Shown here one piece after another: positions 36,227 to 46,319 of a DNA stretch of 64,000 nucleotides (its first letter is position 1; each line of letters opens with the position of its first letter). The notes beneath the pieces are model-generated. The model was not told the DNA's origin. It ran no database searches and worked only from the letters and a program-made list of their open reading frames with translations. Both the position numbers and the translations under genes were made by a program. The stretch spans positions 178,581 through 242,580 of the forward strand of contig ATMD01000001.1 of NCBI GenBank assembly GCA_001856825.1. The letters are read 5' to 3'. Origin of the DNA: Thermoplasmatales archaeon I-plasma. GTDB taxonomy: Archaea > Thermoplasmatota > Thermoplasmata > Thermoplasmatales > GCA-001856825.

Positions 36227-37099
36227 TCAGGAATGGTTGCTCCTTCTTACCATCGTCCATCTTTTATGATCTTTGCCTAGCATTAAATCCATCCTTGCTG
36301 AGATATTTGATACAATTTCAATCCAAATGGCACCTGACAAGGTAAGAAGATTCCATTTCCTCTCCTTCAGGAATTTTATGAAAATTCTGAGGAAGAGGGA
36401 AGTATCGCTGAACATGAGCGTATCCATTATCATGGGGTCCCATCCTATTTTCCTTATCTCGATGTGCCCATAATTCACCCTCCTCCTCTGCTGGAAAAGG
36501 TCCATTGGATTCGATGGTACCATATTCCTGACATTTTCATCACCTAGATAAACAACAGATAGGCCGGCTTTGGAAGCCCTTATGCAAATATATGCATCCT
36601 CGTTTACGACCTCGGGGATGTCGAACAGCAATTCCTTCCTCGCGCAGATGAATTCGCCTCCGTGAACGTTTTTCCCGCTTCCTGAAAGATATGAAAGCTG
36701 GAGGTCGTGCATTTCCCACATCAGTGATGCAACCTTTTCAGTGTAGTGTGAAGAGTTGGATGGGGAAACTCTGACGGTGACAACACCTGTCGTTCCTTCA
36801 AAAGAATCCTCGCATTTCTTGATCAGAAGATGATCAAACGTTATGTCACCAGATAAAAGGAACACTATGTCCCCACCTATGTTCGGTACTATGGACATGA
36901 GGGCACTCACTTTCCCCTTCCTCTCCTTTTCAAGTACCTTTAAGAGCCTCATATCCTCAATCTTTTCAATCTCAGGGGACACATTTTCGCCCCCATAAAG
37001 GAGGAACACCTGGTCAATGTCGCTTTCCAGGACAGATTTGAGAGGGGAGAGCACAAGATCGCCGTCGTTATAGCTGAATATCACTGCCGTCTTCTTCAT
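36227..37099 (-). CDS. Family 2 glycosyltransferase
   Basis: 290 residues. GT-A fold start TAVIFSYNDGDLVLSPLKSVL, acidic LSGDI motif in the DxD position, a middle GGEFICARKELLFDIPEVVNEDAYICIRASKAGL carrying the ED catalytic-base motif, and QQRRRVNYG, the Q/RxxRW-like element of processive or polyprenyl-linked GT2 enzymes. No clear membrane helix except a weak C-terminal hydrophobic stretch. Likely adds sugar to a lipid carrier or surface glycan. Stands alone, first of the surface-glycan-related genes in the right half. Confidence 0.82.
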   Translation of the reverse strand: MKKTAVIFSYNDGDLVLSPLKSVLESDIDQVFLLYGGENVSPEIEKIEDMRLLKVLEKERKGKVSALMSIVPNIGGDIVFLLSGDITFDHLLIKKCEDSFEGTTGVVTVRVSPSNSSHYTEKVASLMWEMHDLQLSYLSGSGKNVHGGEFICARKELLFDIPEVVNEDAYICIRASKAGLSVVYLGDENVRNMVPSNPMDLFQQRRRVNYGHIEIRKIGWDPMIMDTLMFSDTSLFLRIFIKFLKERKWNLLTLSGAIWIEIVSNISARMDLMLGKDHKRWTMVRRSNHS

Positions 37100-37452
37100 T
37101 TGCTTGTTCCTCCAAACGAAAGCTCTCCAGTTCCTTTTGAATTGTTAATGTTTTCATATTGGAAATTTCAAGATAATATTTTTGGGGCACGAAATGTCTT
37201 ACGAAAGCATTGGAAAAGAGTAGTCCCTCCGGACCAAAGTTCCCTTATCTGTCGTGAGACCGATGGCAATAATGCAATGAGATAGGAGTTCACACCAAAT
37301 GGAAATGAGATCAGAATTGCAGACTCGATACTCTGCAAGATTAACCGTAAAATTAGAACAATCCAAATCCAAATTTCGCTGCCAATTCTAAGTTCATACT
37401 GCTTTGGTTGATGATGAGGCTCGGGCCAGGTATGATTAAATTGAAGTCAAGA

Positions 37453-37690
37453 TCACTTATAGATGTTCTTCCTGTGTCACATAGACCTGATGATAATGCC
37501 CCTCCCTTTCATCGATATCAGCTATCATCCTGTAGCTTCCTACCCTCAGATTGAACTCTATCCTTCCGACGACACTCATGAAAAATCTGTGGGCCACTTC
37601 TTGTACTCTCTATCTTCCGTACTGTTCTCTTTACTACCTGGGCGTCGAGACCCTTGAGGTGGAAAACGGACTCCTCTTAATATTCAGTGC
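37453..37690 (-). pseudogene. Decayed RelE/ParE-family toxin
   Basis: Three consecutive frames together give a RelE-type toxin: KGLDAQVVKRTVRKIEST (helix pair), then HRFFMSVVGRIEFNLRVG and SYRMIADID (beta core), then GIIIRSM and HRKNIYK, the conserved basic C-terminus. At least two frameshifts and a stop separate the pieces, and the N-terminus is missing. It is 105 bases downstream of an intact antitoxin gene. Dead toxin beside a surviving antitoxin is a usual end state of such modules. Confidence 0.6.
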
Positions 37691-37795
37691 CAAAATCAGT
37701 CAAGGTATTCCCAACTACTTCCTTACCTCTTCACAAGAGTATGACTTGTTGTCTTTAACATCAAGGAGGCTTCTCAATTGTGACTCCCTGAATTC

Positions 37796-37930
37796 TTAGC
37801 TATACACCCCTTCCGGTATCAGCGACATAAGGGCATTCAGAAGCTCGTCATATGACAACTTCTTGTGCCCTGTGGGACTGTTAATCTTCTCCCTAGTTCT
37901 CGGGCTTATCTGGATTGTTGTGTTTTCCAC
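37796..37930 (-). CDS. Small ribbon-helix-helix-like antitoxin
   Basis: 44 residues, GTG start at 37930. TTIQISPRTREKI is the DNA-binding strand-helix start typical of VapB/RelB-type antitoxins (TTIQIxxxTRxxL), followed by a short toxin-binding helix KLSYDELLNALMSLIP. A TATA-like TTATAATTTT lies about 15-22 bases upstream, suggesting a leaderless mRNA. The downstream toxin is degenerate, so this gene may be an orphan. Confidence 0.6.
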   Translation of the reverse strand: MENTTIQISPRTREKINSPTGHKKLSYDELLNALMSLIPEGVYS

Positions 37931-38437
37931 TTATTTCAAAATTATAAGACGTGAATGATGCAGATATAATGCAGCTCACCATCCATCTTCTGTTAACCCC
38001 CCACGGTCAACGAATTGGCCAAAACGTAAAGCACATCAGCCATTCAAACAGTTTCTTGAAGAGATTGATCAAAGGATCTGCCTCTCAGGAAACCTCCACC
38101 ATAATAGAGTTCTCTAGGGAAAGCGTAATTGGGATTGGCAGATTGCATTGAAGCGACGTAAGATTGGTAAAATGCTAAAGAACTGGGCGGTTCAGAAGAG
38201 AACAGAATCATCTCTCCTGACAAGTGGGAAGGATGCTATGGAAACCCTGGAAAGACAAGCATTCCTGCGAAAATACAATAACGAAAAGTGTTACGAATTT
38301 AAAGGGAGCAAACCAACAAGCAATATCACTGCTTTAATTCGGTTGGAATCATTCATACTTGGGCTCTCAAATGTGGAAAATTAGCAGATATAATAGCTTC
38401 CAATTCTGAATCACGTAACATATATCAATAGATTTGC
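37931..38437. other. Interval without a convincing gene
   Basis: Two overlapping plus-strand frames (37951-38151 and 38148-38384, the latter 78 residues, basic, ending LIRLESFILGLSNVEN) have no recognisable domain, no promoter close to their starts and poor codon character. They may be remnants of a mobile element. The 37100-37452 stretch to the left is likewise empty apart from the glycosyltransferase upstream region. Confidence 0.4.
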
Positions 38438-41032
38438 TTATTGCTTAATTTCTTGTTGTACAACGGGGAGTTTCTTCGCTTCCCTCCATTTCTTGAATGC
38501 CCTGTATTCTATGTATACGTCCAGAACAATCAGTAATAATATCACAAGTTCCACTATGTTCAATGCTCCGAGATGGAACGAAGCCAGTGGTTTCAACGGT
38601 TTTAAAAAGCCAATCACCGAAACGATTGAAGAGGTTACCGCATAAGCTACGGATGGCGCCTGACCTGAAAATGATTCGCTCGCACCTACTTGTGAATTAA
38701 ACGTTTGTCCATCGTACTGGTATGAGACTTGGGCAGGTGGGATGATATAATTCCCTGTCCCGAAGACAGTAACTTCATAGGAGAATGAATAATGCTGGCC
38801 CGGGCCGAGGGAGCTTATAAGAACGATAGCAGGGAAATTGTTGTCCACTTTTAGCGTCCCCCCGTATGTAGAGAAGAATTGTTCCAGCGAAACGTTGATA
38901 CCTGTGACAGGCTGAGTGTCATTGTTCCAGAAGGTGAACTTCAGGTTGAATGTGTTTCCGCCAACAGCTCTTTCCTGAACAGACTCGGTCAGATTTGCCG
39001 GGAAAATTGTGTCCGTCGTTGCAGAGTACTGATTGAGATAGAATGAACCGGACGGTATGGCTGTCACAGATATGTTGGAGGAGTTGTTCCCGGTTTTCCT
39101 AAATGTGGATGCAAGACTTTCATTGTTAATGAAAATATTGAGTTTGAGGCCGCTAAAAGGGGAGGTGAAATTGAGAGATGGAGATGATGATGCCCCGAAT
39201 CCGAACACTGAGAACCCTCCCGTCTGGGATACGTTGAGAGGACCATTGTAGTTGAAAAGCTGAGCACCGTTAATATTATGACTTCCACCTGACAGGAACC
39301 TGTGATTCCAGAAAGAAAGATCGAGCGCAAAAACCCCCGTTCTTGATAGGGAAGAGTAGTTCTTGTACGAAGTGCTGTTTAGCAGACCTGAGATGGCTCT
39401 AGAATTTATCTGGCCCTCCAATATCAGGGATGAAGTAGCACTCTTATTGTTTGCTCCCGGGATAAGATAGCCTGAGTTGATGGATTCCTTCAAAAGGTTC
39501 TCGTTGGCGTTATTTGAAATCTGACCAAGGATGTTGTTCGAAAACTTCACAGCAGAATTGTGGAAAATCACGTAGCCGGAGTATAAGTATAGGCTGAGAC
39601 CCGGTCCAGTGGCGGCGTGAGAAGAGCTGAGAGACGAGAAGCTGTTTGTGTTGATGGAGATTAGCTGCGACCACACTGTGATTCCAAGTTCTGAGGCGAG
39701 GTATGAGGATGCTGCCGATGCGTAGTTCCTTGTTGATGACAGTGAACCGTTGTACGCAACTATGTACAAGAAATTAGGTAGGAGGTTTATCAGCCCAAGG
39801 TAGTTGATGGAATTGTTCCCCAGCCCCGTCACATTCAGTAAGGGATTTCCTAATTGGCTCCGAGAAGAAGTTGATGATGAGACCACAGACTCAACCATCT
39901 GGTATATGTTCGATTGAAGGATAGCTATGCTGAATTCGCTGTTGGAAAAAGCAGGAAGAGAGAAGGAGCCGGATGGAGCACTGGAATAGTTCAGCAGTCC
40001 GTACACATTGAAGAGGTTTCCGTTTCCTGACACTACTGAAATTCCTGCCCCTCCGCTTAGGTTACCGATGGAAAGTTGCGGGGATGATGGAGGGGCTATG
40101 GAAGGCGGCTGCATGGCAGATGGATGTGCGTTGTCACCCCCCAGGTCTCTCTCAACCGCGGCGAGTATGGGGCCTACCTCCCCTCCAATGCCCGATGAGT
40201 AGAAGTGGGATAGGATGTTCGAGACGCCGTTCATCTCCTGAATCGAGGTGGATGCGTCTGCAGATAGCGGCCCTCCGTTCACCTTTTCATTCGCTATGAT
40301 TGAGGATGAAGACGCTAAGAGCAAGATAATCAGGAGCGTCGCTATGACCTTATCCTCTTTCCTCTTTACCTTCTTTTCTTTCTTGGGACCGATGAACCTG
40401 TTTTTCAGAAAGAGTACTGCTATTCCGGTTGCAACCATTATGATGTAGGCCTCAAGTGGCCCAGCTATAAGAAAGAGGATGATATTTTCTATAACTCTCT
40501 CATATCTCTGTGTCGCCAGCGCTTTGCTGGAGGTACTTGCTAGACTTGAAAAAGTTCCAGAAGTGAACAGGGAAAGGAAGTAGCTGTAATATCTGACTAT
40601 TACGGGTTCGTGAAGGATTGCATATATGTTAGAACCGGGAGGTACAGTAACGAGACCTGCTACGGATGACAGGGAGAGGGTTCTTGAGTTTGTTATGAAG
40701 TCTAATGCAATTGCGGCTAGGGAAAGTGCGGATATTATGCCCAATGCAAGCCATACTGTCGTGGCAGTAGTAAAGACAGACCTGATCCTCTTTGAAGAAA
40801 ATCCGACAACTATCCCAACAACAGCCCATATTACAAAGATGGATGCGTATTGAAGCGGCGTTCCCTGTTCCAGCCATAGTAACCCCAGAAGGAGGTTCAG
40901 TCTGTACCCAAGGATAGGACCAAACCAGTTTATGAGCGGTGTGAATGAATCTGAAAGAACGTAGTACGAGAAGATGAGGAGAATGGCAGAACCTGCGAGA
41001 ACTCCCGTCAGCTTTCCCATATCATTACTCAC
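38438..41032 (-). CDS. Large membrane protein with Ser/Asn-rich external domain, function unknown
   Basis: 864 residues, not recognised. About five membrane helices in residues 1-235, a basic cytoplasmic loop (GPKKEKKVKRKEDK, ~215), one more helix (VIATLLIILLLASSSSII), then ~540 external residues rich in Ser, Asn and Gly with many sequons, and a final C-terminal helix (~830-848) with a charged tail (EYRAFKKWREAKK). The GTG start at 41032 overlaps the end of the truncated hemoglobin gene by eight bases, so the two are translationally coupled. The coupling suggests a joint role, but nothing in the sequence says which. Confidence 0.75.
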   Translation of the reverse strand: MSNDMGKLTGVLAGSAILLIFSYYVLSDSFTPLINWFGPILGYRLNLLLGLLWLEQGTPLQYASIFVIWAVVGIVVGFSSKRIRSVFTTATTVWLALGIISALSLAAIALDFITNSRTLSLSSVAGLVTVPPGSNIYAILHEPVIVRYYSYFLSLFTSGTFSSLASTSSKALATQRYERVIENIILFLIAGPLEAYIIMVATGIAVLFLKNRFIGPKKEKKVKRKEDKVIATLLIILLLASSSSIIANEKVNGGPLSADASTSIQEMNGVSNILSHFYSSGIGGEVGPILAAVERDLGGDNAHPSAMQPPSIAPPSSPQLSIGNLSGGAGISVVSGNGNLFNVYGLLNYSSAPSGSFSLPAFSNSEFSIAILQSNIYQMVESVVSSSTSSRSQLGNPLLNVTGLGNNSINYLGLINLLPNFLYIVAYNGSLSSTRNYASAASSYLASELGITVWSQLISINTNSFSSLSSSHAATGPGLSLYLYSGYVIFHNSAVKFSNNILGQISNNANENLLKESINSGYLIPGANNKSATSSLILEGQINSRAISGLLNSTSYKNYSSLSRTGVFALDLSFWNHRFLSGGSHNINGAQLFNYNGPLNVSQTGGFSVFGFGASSSPSLNFTSPFSGLKLNIFINNESLASTFRKTGNNSSNISVTAIPSGSFYLNQYSATTDTIFPANLTESVQERAVGGNTFNLKFTFWNNDTQPVTGINVSLEQFFSTYGGTLKVDNNFPAIVLISSLGPGQHYSFSYEVTVFGTGNYIIPPAQVSYQYDGQTFNSQVGASESFSGQAPSVAYAVTSSIVSVIGFLKPLKPLASFHLGALNIVELVILLLIVLDVYIEYRAFKKWREAKKLPVVQQEIKQ

Positions 41033-41438
41033 CTTCCACTATGTCCTTCCTGAAACCTTTCCAAAAAGCAAGAACTTCCTCCTTCTCCCTCTTTGGAATC
41101 TTGCATTTTTCAAGGGCCTCTTCCATGTACCTAACGTTCGCGTCCCATTCTTCCCGTGTAATGCCCAGTCCCGCGTGTGAAGTCTTTAGGTCGCGTCCCA
41201 TGTAATAGCTGGAACCGCCTGTAACCTTGCACATGTAATCTATATTTAGTTGAAGGTCCCTCATTTTCTTGTCGTTACTTCGCCCTCCCTGGAAACGTGC
41301 GAATCGTCGGTCAGCCCTAATTAGCTTCACATACTTTCCCATAAACGACGCAATTGTGTCGTAACCCCCAAGTCTTTCATAAAGTGTCCTGTCCCCCGAA
41401 AGCCTATTTCCCCCAACTTTTCCAGGGTTTTTAACCAT
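41025..41438 (-). CDS. Truncated hemoglobin, group I
   Basis: 137 residues with a 2-over-2 globin core: TLYERLGGYDTIASFMGKYVKLI (A/B helices with the GG hinge), FARFQGG after helix C, and YYMGRDLKTSHAGLGI with the proximal heme His88 (H in the LKxxHxGLxI motif), then REEWDANVRYMEEAL. Binds O2/NO; truncated globins often protect from nitrosative stress. The 16-residue basic N-terminus may be an extension. Followed with overlap by an 864-residue membrane protein. Confidence 0.9.
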   Translation of the reverse strand: MVKNPGKVGGNRLSGDRTLYERLGGYDTIASFMGKYVKLIRADRRFARFQGGRSNDKKMRDLQLNIDYMCKVTGGSSYYMGRDLKTSHAGLGITREEWDANVRYMEEALEKCKIPKREKEEVLAFWKGFRKDIVEGE

Positions 41439-41664
41439 ATTTTATCGATGAAGGTATTATAAAAAAATTTTAATTCTATTTAAATTATTTGTAGCCCACC
41501 AAAGGAACGGGAAATTTACCTTCAAGAAGTGGGCATTCTAGCTCCGATGCCTAGGACTGGGTGAAGGAGGGTGCCTTATAAAAAGTTAAGTGAAAAGATG
41601 TTGGAATTAGCCAGATACTCTAGGGTAATCATCTCGCCACGTTCCGTGATGCGATTCCCACTAT

Positions 41665-44600
41665 CTAATTTCCAGCTCTCTTCTTCCTGCGCAGAATGAA
41701 GGCTGCTATTCCCATCAATACAATAGCTGCTATGGTTACAAAGAAGGCTATGAGGGAAATGAGTTCATTGATAACATGTACCTTCAAGTTGATCGTATAA
41801 CTCATTATATGAGATGTGCTGGATGTGACTGTGAAGTTGCTGTAGTAGTTCGAATAACCTGGCGACGTCACTTCAATTGAGTATGTTTCTCCCCTGACAA
41901 GGGAAACGTTGAACCGACCATTCTGTGTTTCTACCAAATTCCCGTTTACGTAAAGAGAAGCGTTTGAGGGGTTAATGGTTCCCGTGAAATAGATAACTGT
42001 GGAGGTGAAGACGATTGTTTGTGAGACCGCAGTTCCGTTGACGACTATAGTTCCTGATGAAGGTGATGTGGTATAGTTCTCAAGAGAGGTAACGTAAAAC
42101 GGATAGCTGCCGTTTGTTGCGTTGAAAAGGATCGAATTGCTAGTTGAAGAACCTGTTACACCTGAAAGCGTGACATACCAAGTCGTCCCGGAAGGAAGAC
42201 CGGCTTCGGTGAAGGTGACAGTGTAATTCCTTGCTATAATGGGTAAGAAGGTTATGGAAACATTCTGAGGAACCCCGTTGACAGTCACCGCCCCGGATGC
42301 AGGCGATGCGGAGTATCCTTTGATCTCATCCACGTTATATAAATAAGAACCGTTCGGTTCAAGGACGACGATGCTATCTGTGGAGGATGATCTCACCTTC
42401 CCATCTATTGAGATGGACCATAGAGTCCCGACGGAAAGACCGCTCTCGGTAAATGTCACGGGATAAGTGAGTTGAGTGAATGTTATTGCCTGAAGTACAT
42501 TTGAACCTGAAACCGTAACGTTTGTTTCGTACGGCACTGAGGAATACCCTTGATAGATGCCAACTGAGAAGTAATACGTTCCGTTAGGTCTGCTGAACTG
42601 GATAGAGGGAGAGGATGAGTTCCTGCTGGTCCCATTTAGGGTGACGTTCCACAGAGCTCCTGATGGAAGTCCCGTTTCTGTGAAGGTGACAGTGTAATTC
42701 TTCGCTATTTCTTTAGAGAATGCTACCGAAACTGATATGGGGTAACCCGTTACCAACACAGCTCCCAGAGATGGAGAGGACTCGTACCCTGAAACAGGAC
42801 CAATGGTATAAGAATACGTTCCATTTAGTTCTGTGAATGTTATGGAGGATGTTGAAGAAAGAGTGCTGCCATTCAATGTTACAGACCACGCAGTTCCTGA
42901 CGGGAGACCCGTTTCTGTAAAAGTCACATTGTAATATTCCTTTGCCTGAGCGCTTGACTGGTAGAAGGCAACCCCCTGCTCGCTGGACCCGTTGTTAATA
43001 GAAAGAAGCCAGAGTCCGTTGCTGTAAGTCCACTGAAGGTTGCTAGCCAGTTCGCCTGTCTGATCCCCCCAAAGTCCAAAAATTGTCGACGAAGCAGCGG
43101 AATAACTGCCAGAGCCGTAAGGCTCTATGTATGATCTCAGGGACCCGCCGGTAGGGCTCTCAAAATATCCTGTGGAAAGTGACGGACCACCCACCAGGCC
43201 AATCTGTGGAATTAACCCCCAGCTTGCGTTATACTCCGATGGGTAGGGACCATTCTGGAACGACTCCCCGTTCCACTGATAGCTGTAGTTCAGCGCGTCT
43301 ATGATGTACGCCGCTCCGGGGACGGGCAGGCTTAATGTTTGCCCGTTTACCTGATAGTATAGCACCTGGCCGTTGAATGATGCTGACGGAGATGGCTGCA
43401 ACCATGACTTGATGTCGAAGGACTCTGGGAGGTTCACATACTGCCCGGTCGGGAAATTGTACTCATAGACAGAGGAGTTTCCATAGAGGCCGTAAAATGG
43501 ATAGATTGACCAGCCTGAGTAGGTCATATAGAAGTCTCCGGGCAGGTAATAGGTGATATATATAACGTTCTGAATCCAGTATATCGGCGCTCCCAGCTCG
43601 TTTGCCAGGAAGAAATTCTGTTGTATGGAAGCGTTGAACTGCTCGTTTGTCGTGTTGTTGGAGTTGTAGTAGCTTGTCACCGAAAGGCCGCTGAGATTCA
43701 GGATATTCTGCACTCCCAGCGCAGCTCCATTGTAACCTGTGAAGTTGAGGTTGAGAAGATATGCGGTGAAATTGTAGGCATATAATGAGCCCCACCCTGT
43801 AACCAGGTCATAACCGTAAATGGCAGCGTTCAAGTTGTTCTGACCGAATGTGATGTCATAGTACGGGAGCATTGGAAGGGTGGAATTGTAGGTTCCCGTG
43901 ATATCCCGTCCTGTGGTTGAAGTGCTGTTAAAAGCCTCTACCTGCATGTTCCCGAGCTCGTAGAGGAGAGGATTCAGGTACCCGATGTTTTTGAGTCCAT
44001 AATGTGCCATTATGGAATTGATCTCCGCAACCAGGCCTGCAACAATCGGGCAGGCTACGCTTGTGCCCCATTCGTAGTAAAAATAGCCGTTTTGGAAATA
44101 ATAGTAGCTTGTTCCGTTCACAGTTTCATAGATAACCGTGTTGTTTGCAATCGCTGCAATGTCTGGCACGCCTCTCCCTGCGCCTAGTATAACGTTGTTT
44201 GCCTCAGTGGTCTTCTGCCACTCAGGTTCCATGAAGACCTGACTGATTCCCCCGGTGCTGCCTTTCGGTCCGGAATAGGAGGAACTTGCTATGTACCATG
44301 CGACCTGGTTTGCAATCCCAAGGGACGAAGAGAGGGTAAGGGTGGTCCCCCCCACTGCAGTGACTCCAAAGGAATTATATGCCATGGAAGACGGGAACTC
44401 GGTAAAGTCCCCGGGGTAATTGGTGCCAAGATATTTCGAGCTGTTAGCGTTGTCCCCGGAATCTCCTGAGGAAGCAAGAACGGTTATTCCCCTGGCTTCA
44501 GCTTCCTGAAGGTATGTATACCAGGTGGTATCGTTGTAGTCTGGTGAACCCCAGGAATTGGATATTACGGAAACGTTGTTGAGACCAGGGAAGGTGGAAT

Positions 44601-45768
44601 TCGGATTGAGGATATATGCTAATGCCTGGTCAAGATTTGCGAGGGAAGGGGTGGGGCCATATACGTCGTAGATGCTCGACCCCGGCGCGGTACTGCCTAC
44701 CATCTCCAGGTCAAGGGTGTTCTCGTTAGATGCCCCTGTGGTGTCATAGGTGGACGAAATGCCCGGCTGTGGTGCGCCGTTTATAGGAACGCCGTAGATG
44801 TGCGGATACGGCTCGTACGAAGGGAGGGTGTTGTTGAAATAAGCGTAAACATCCCTTGGATAGTACGGACCAATGTTCTGCCCCCCCGATACGTTTCCTG
44901 ACCAGAGAATCGTTGCTATGACTTCATTCGTTGGGTAGCTGACATTCAGCAGTGTTTGTTCCTGGTACGCAATCTGCAAGTCGGACCCAAAAATATACTG
45001 GGTTCCGTTGTAAATGAAAGGCTGAGGGTACGGTGAAGAGGGGTTTAGCGCATTATTGGCCTCATTCCCAATTTGGAAGGAATAATTACCTGAAAATGGA
45101 GTTGAACCTTTCCCTACGATGTGAGACCCAAGGTTGTAGGATACGTTGATCGGTGCGTTGGTGAAGCCTGCGACCGATGCTATCTCACCCCCTATGAAAG
45201 ACGGAAGCTCTGGGTGGGTTGAGGCATAGTATATCTTTCCTCCTTCCTGCTGCGCCTTTATGCTAGTATGGAATATTTCATCTATCACGGATGCAGGGGC
45301 GGTGATGGACAAGGAGACCCTGTCTGGATACTCCTGCAGTTTCACGCCATGAAAGGACATGAAGTAATTAGCAACTTCCTGATAGAAAGATTGGGATACG
45401 GAATATAGGGAGGCAAACTGGCTCCTGCTTATGTAATCGTGGTAATTTGTTGATGATCTATCGGAAAGCTGGGACAGGAAGGCAAAAAGAGCGCTCTGAT
45501 TCTGGAGCTTGAATGTGATCATCAATGCTACGGGACCGCTGTAATTATAAGTCAGGTTATTGTTGATTGAGTTGGGTGGAAGGGGGAGGGGTACGATAGG
45601 GGTGCTATTTATCCCGCTAATTGCCGCGGGGTGTGCGGAATAATCATTGGAAGTGATTCCTACATGGGCACTCCCAGGGTCACCATAAGCAGCTAGAAAG
45701 GAACTGAAGACAACTAGAAGAATTGAGGCTATAACTGCGATCTTCATCAACCTACGGCCAAAGAACAT
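41665..45768 (-). CDS. Sedolisin (S53) acid protease with stalk repeats and membrane anchor
   Basis: 1367 residues, secreted serine-carboxyl protease active at low pH. Order: signal peptide (IAVIASILLVVFSSFLAA), pro-domain (~60-200, SSTNYHDYISRSQFASLYSVS), catalytic domain with Glu349 and Asp353 (ENTLD), Asp436 (ASSGDSGD), Ser570 (WGTSVACP) and a Ca-site-like DLVTGWGS. Then an uncharacterised middle, four repeats starting VTFTETGLPSGxxW-like, a PEGA-like domain (TINPSNASLYVNG), one membrane helix and RRKKR tail. ATG 45768 is chosen; GTG 45774 and ATG 45747 are alternatives. Many N-x-S/T sequons make it a likely AglB substrate. Confidence 0.92.
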   Translation of the reverse strand: MFFGRRLMKIAVIASILLVVFSSFLAAYGDPGSAHVGITSNDYSAHPAAISGINSTPIVPLPLPPNSINNNLTYNYSGPVALMITFKLQNQSALFAFLSQLSDRSSTNYHDYISRSQFASLYSVSQSFYQEVANYFMSFHGVKLQEYPDRVSLSITAPASVIDEIFHTSIKAQQEGGKIYYASTHPELPSFIGGEIASVAGFTNAPINVSYNLGSHIVGKGSTPFSGNYSFQIGNEANNALNPSSPYPQPFIYNGTQYIFGSDLQIAYQEQTLLNVSYPTNEVIATILWSGNVSGGQNIGPYYPRDVYAYFNNTLPSYEPYPHIYGVPINGAPQPGISSTYDTTGASNENTLDLEMVGSTAPGSSIYDVYGPTPSLANLDQALAYILNPNSTFPGLNNVSVISNSWGSPDYNDTTWYTYLQEAEARGITVLASSGDSGDNANSSKYLGTNYPGDFTEFPSSMAYNSFGVTAVGGTTLTLSSSLGIANQVAWYIASSSYSGPKGSTGGISQVFMEPEWQKTTEANNVILGAGRGVPDIAAIANNTVIYETVNGTSYYYFQNGYFYYEWGTSVACPIVAGLVAEINSIMAHYGLKNIGYLNPLLYELGNMQVEAFNSTSTTGRDITGTYNSTLPMLPYYDITFGQNNLNAAIYGYDLVTGWGSLYAYNFTAYLLNLNFTGYNGAALGVQNILNLSGLSVTSYYNSNNTTNEQFNASIQQNFFLANELGAPIYWIQNVIYITYYLPGDFYMTYSGWSIYPFYGLYGNSSVYEYNFPTGQYVNLPESFDIKSWLQPSPSASFNGQVLYYQVNGQTLSLPVPGAAYIIDALNYSYQWNGESFQNGPYPSEYNASWGLIPQIGLVGGPSLSTGYFESPTGGSLRSYIEPYGSGSYSAASSTIFGLWGDQTGELASNLQWTYSNGLWLLSINNGSSEQGVAFYQSSAQAKEYYNVTFTETGLPSGTAWSVTLNGSTLSSTSSITFTELNGTYSYTIGPVSGYESSPSLGAVLVTGYPISVSVAFSKEIAKNYTVTFTETGLPSGALWNVTLNGTSRNSSSPSIQFSRPNGTYYFSVGIYQGYSSVPYETNVTVSGSNVLQAITFTQLTYPVTFTESGLSVGTLWSISIDGKVRSSSTDSIVVLEPNGSYLYNVDEIKGYSASPASGAVTVNGVPQNVSITFLPIIARNYTVTFTEAGLPSGTTWYVTLSGVTGSSTSNSILFNATNGSYPFYVTSLENYTTSPSSGTIVVNGTAVSQTIVFTSTVIYFTGTINPSNASLYVNGNLVETQNGRFNVSLVRGETYSIEVTSPGYSNYYSNFTVTSSTSHIMSYTINLKVHVINELISLIAFFVTIAAIVLMGIAAFILRRKKRAGN

Positions 45769-46319
45769 CGCCACAGTAATAAAAAGGTTTAGGCACTATT
45801 AAATTTATCTGAGTTACAAAAGGTCTCATATATTGTAAAATGTCGCGAGTCCAATATTTGTTATTTTGAAATCGATGCGGAGAAATGAAGCTCCACCTTA
45901 CCCATAATAATTGAAAAGGTGGATAGTATGATTTTTGAACGAATATAAAGTATTACAACGCCTTGACCGTAAAGATTCAGTGATCCCGGAGACAAAGAGT
46001 ATATCTTATGGATCATCAGGAACTACTTCCACCCTCCTCGGGGCATTATGGACGCCTTTTGGAATTCCAATCTGATTAGCGTTATTTTCTGCAAGGTACG
46101 CGAAGACTGCAAGAAAATGCAATCTCGCAACTAATTGAATCTTCATTCGGCCAAACCAAGATATTCGAGATGTTTTACGGGATCCTAGATGTGCACTCTA
46201 TTATCAATGACGGCTCGAAAAGGTAACATAATCCCGTCAAGGCGGTTCTGATAGTTATAAGTATTGCGTATTTTGATGCGCAATAATATGTAATATTGAG
46301 CAATTCAATTCATAATATT
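45769..46319. other. Intergenic interval, no gene seen
   Basis: The left end holds two TATA-like elements for the sedolisin gene (around 45780-45788 and 45798-45806). The rest has short broken frames on both strands and reads as decayed DNA. Confidence 0.4.

Noticed and set aside
38148-38384. 78-residue basic frame
   Set aside because: No recognisable domain, start overlaps another meaningless frame, surrounding DNA is decayed.
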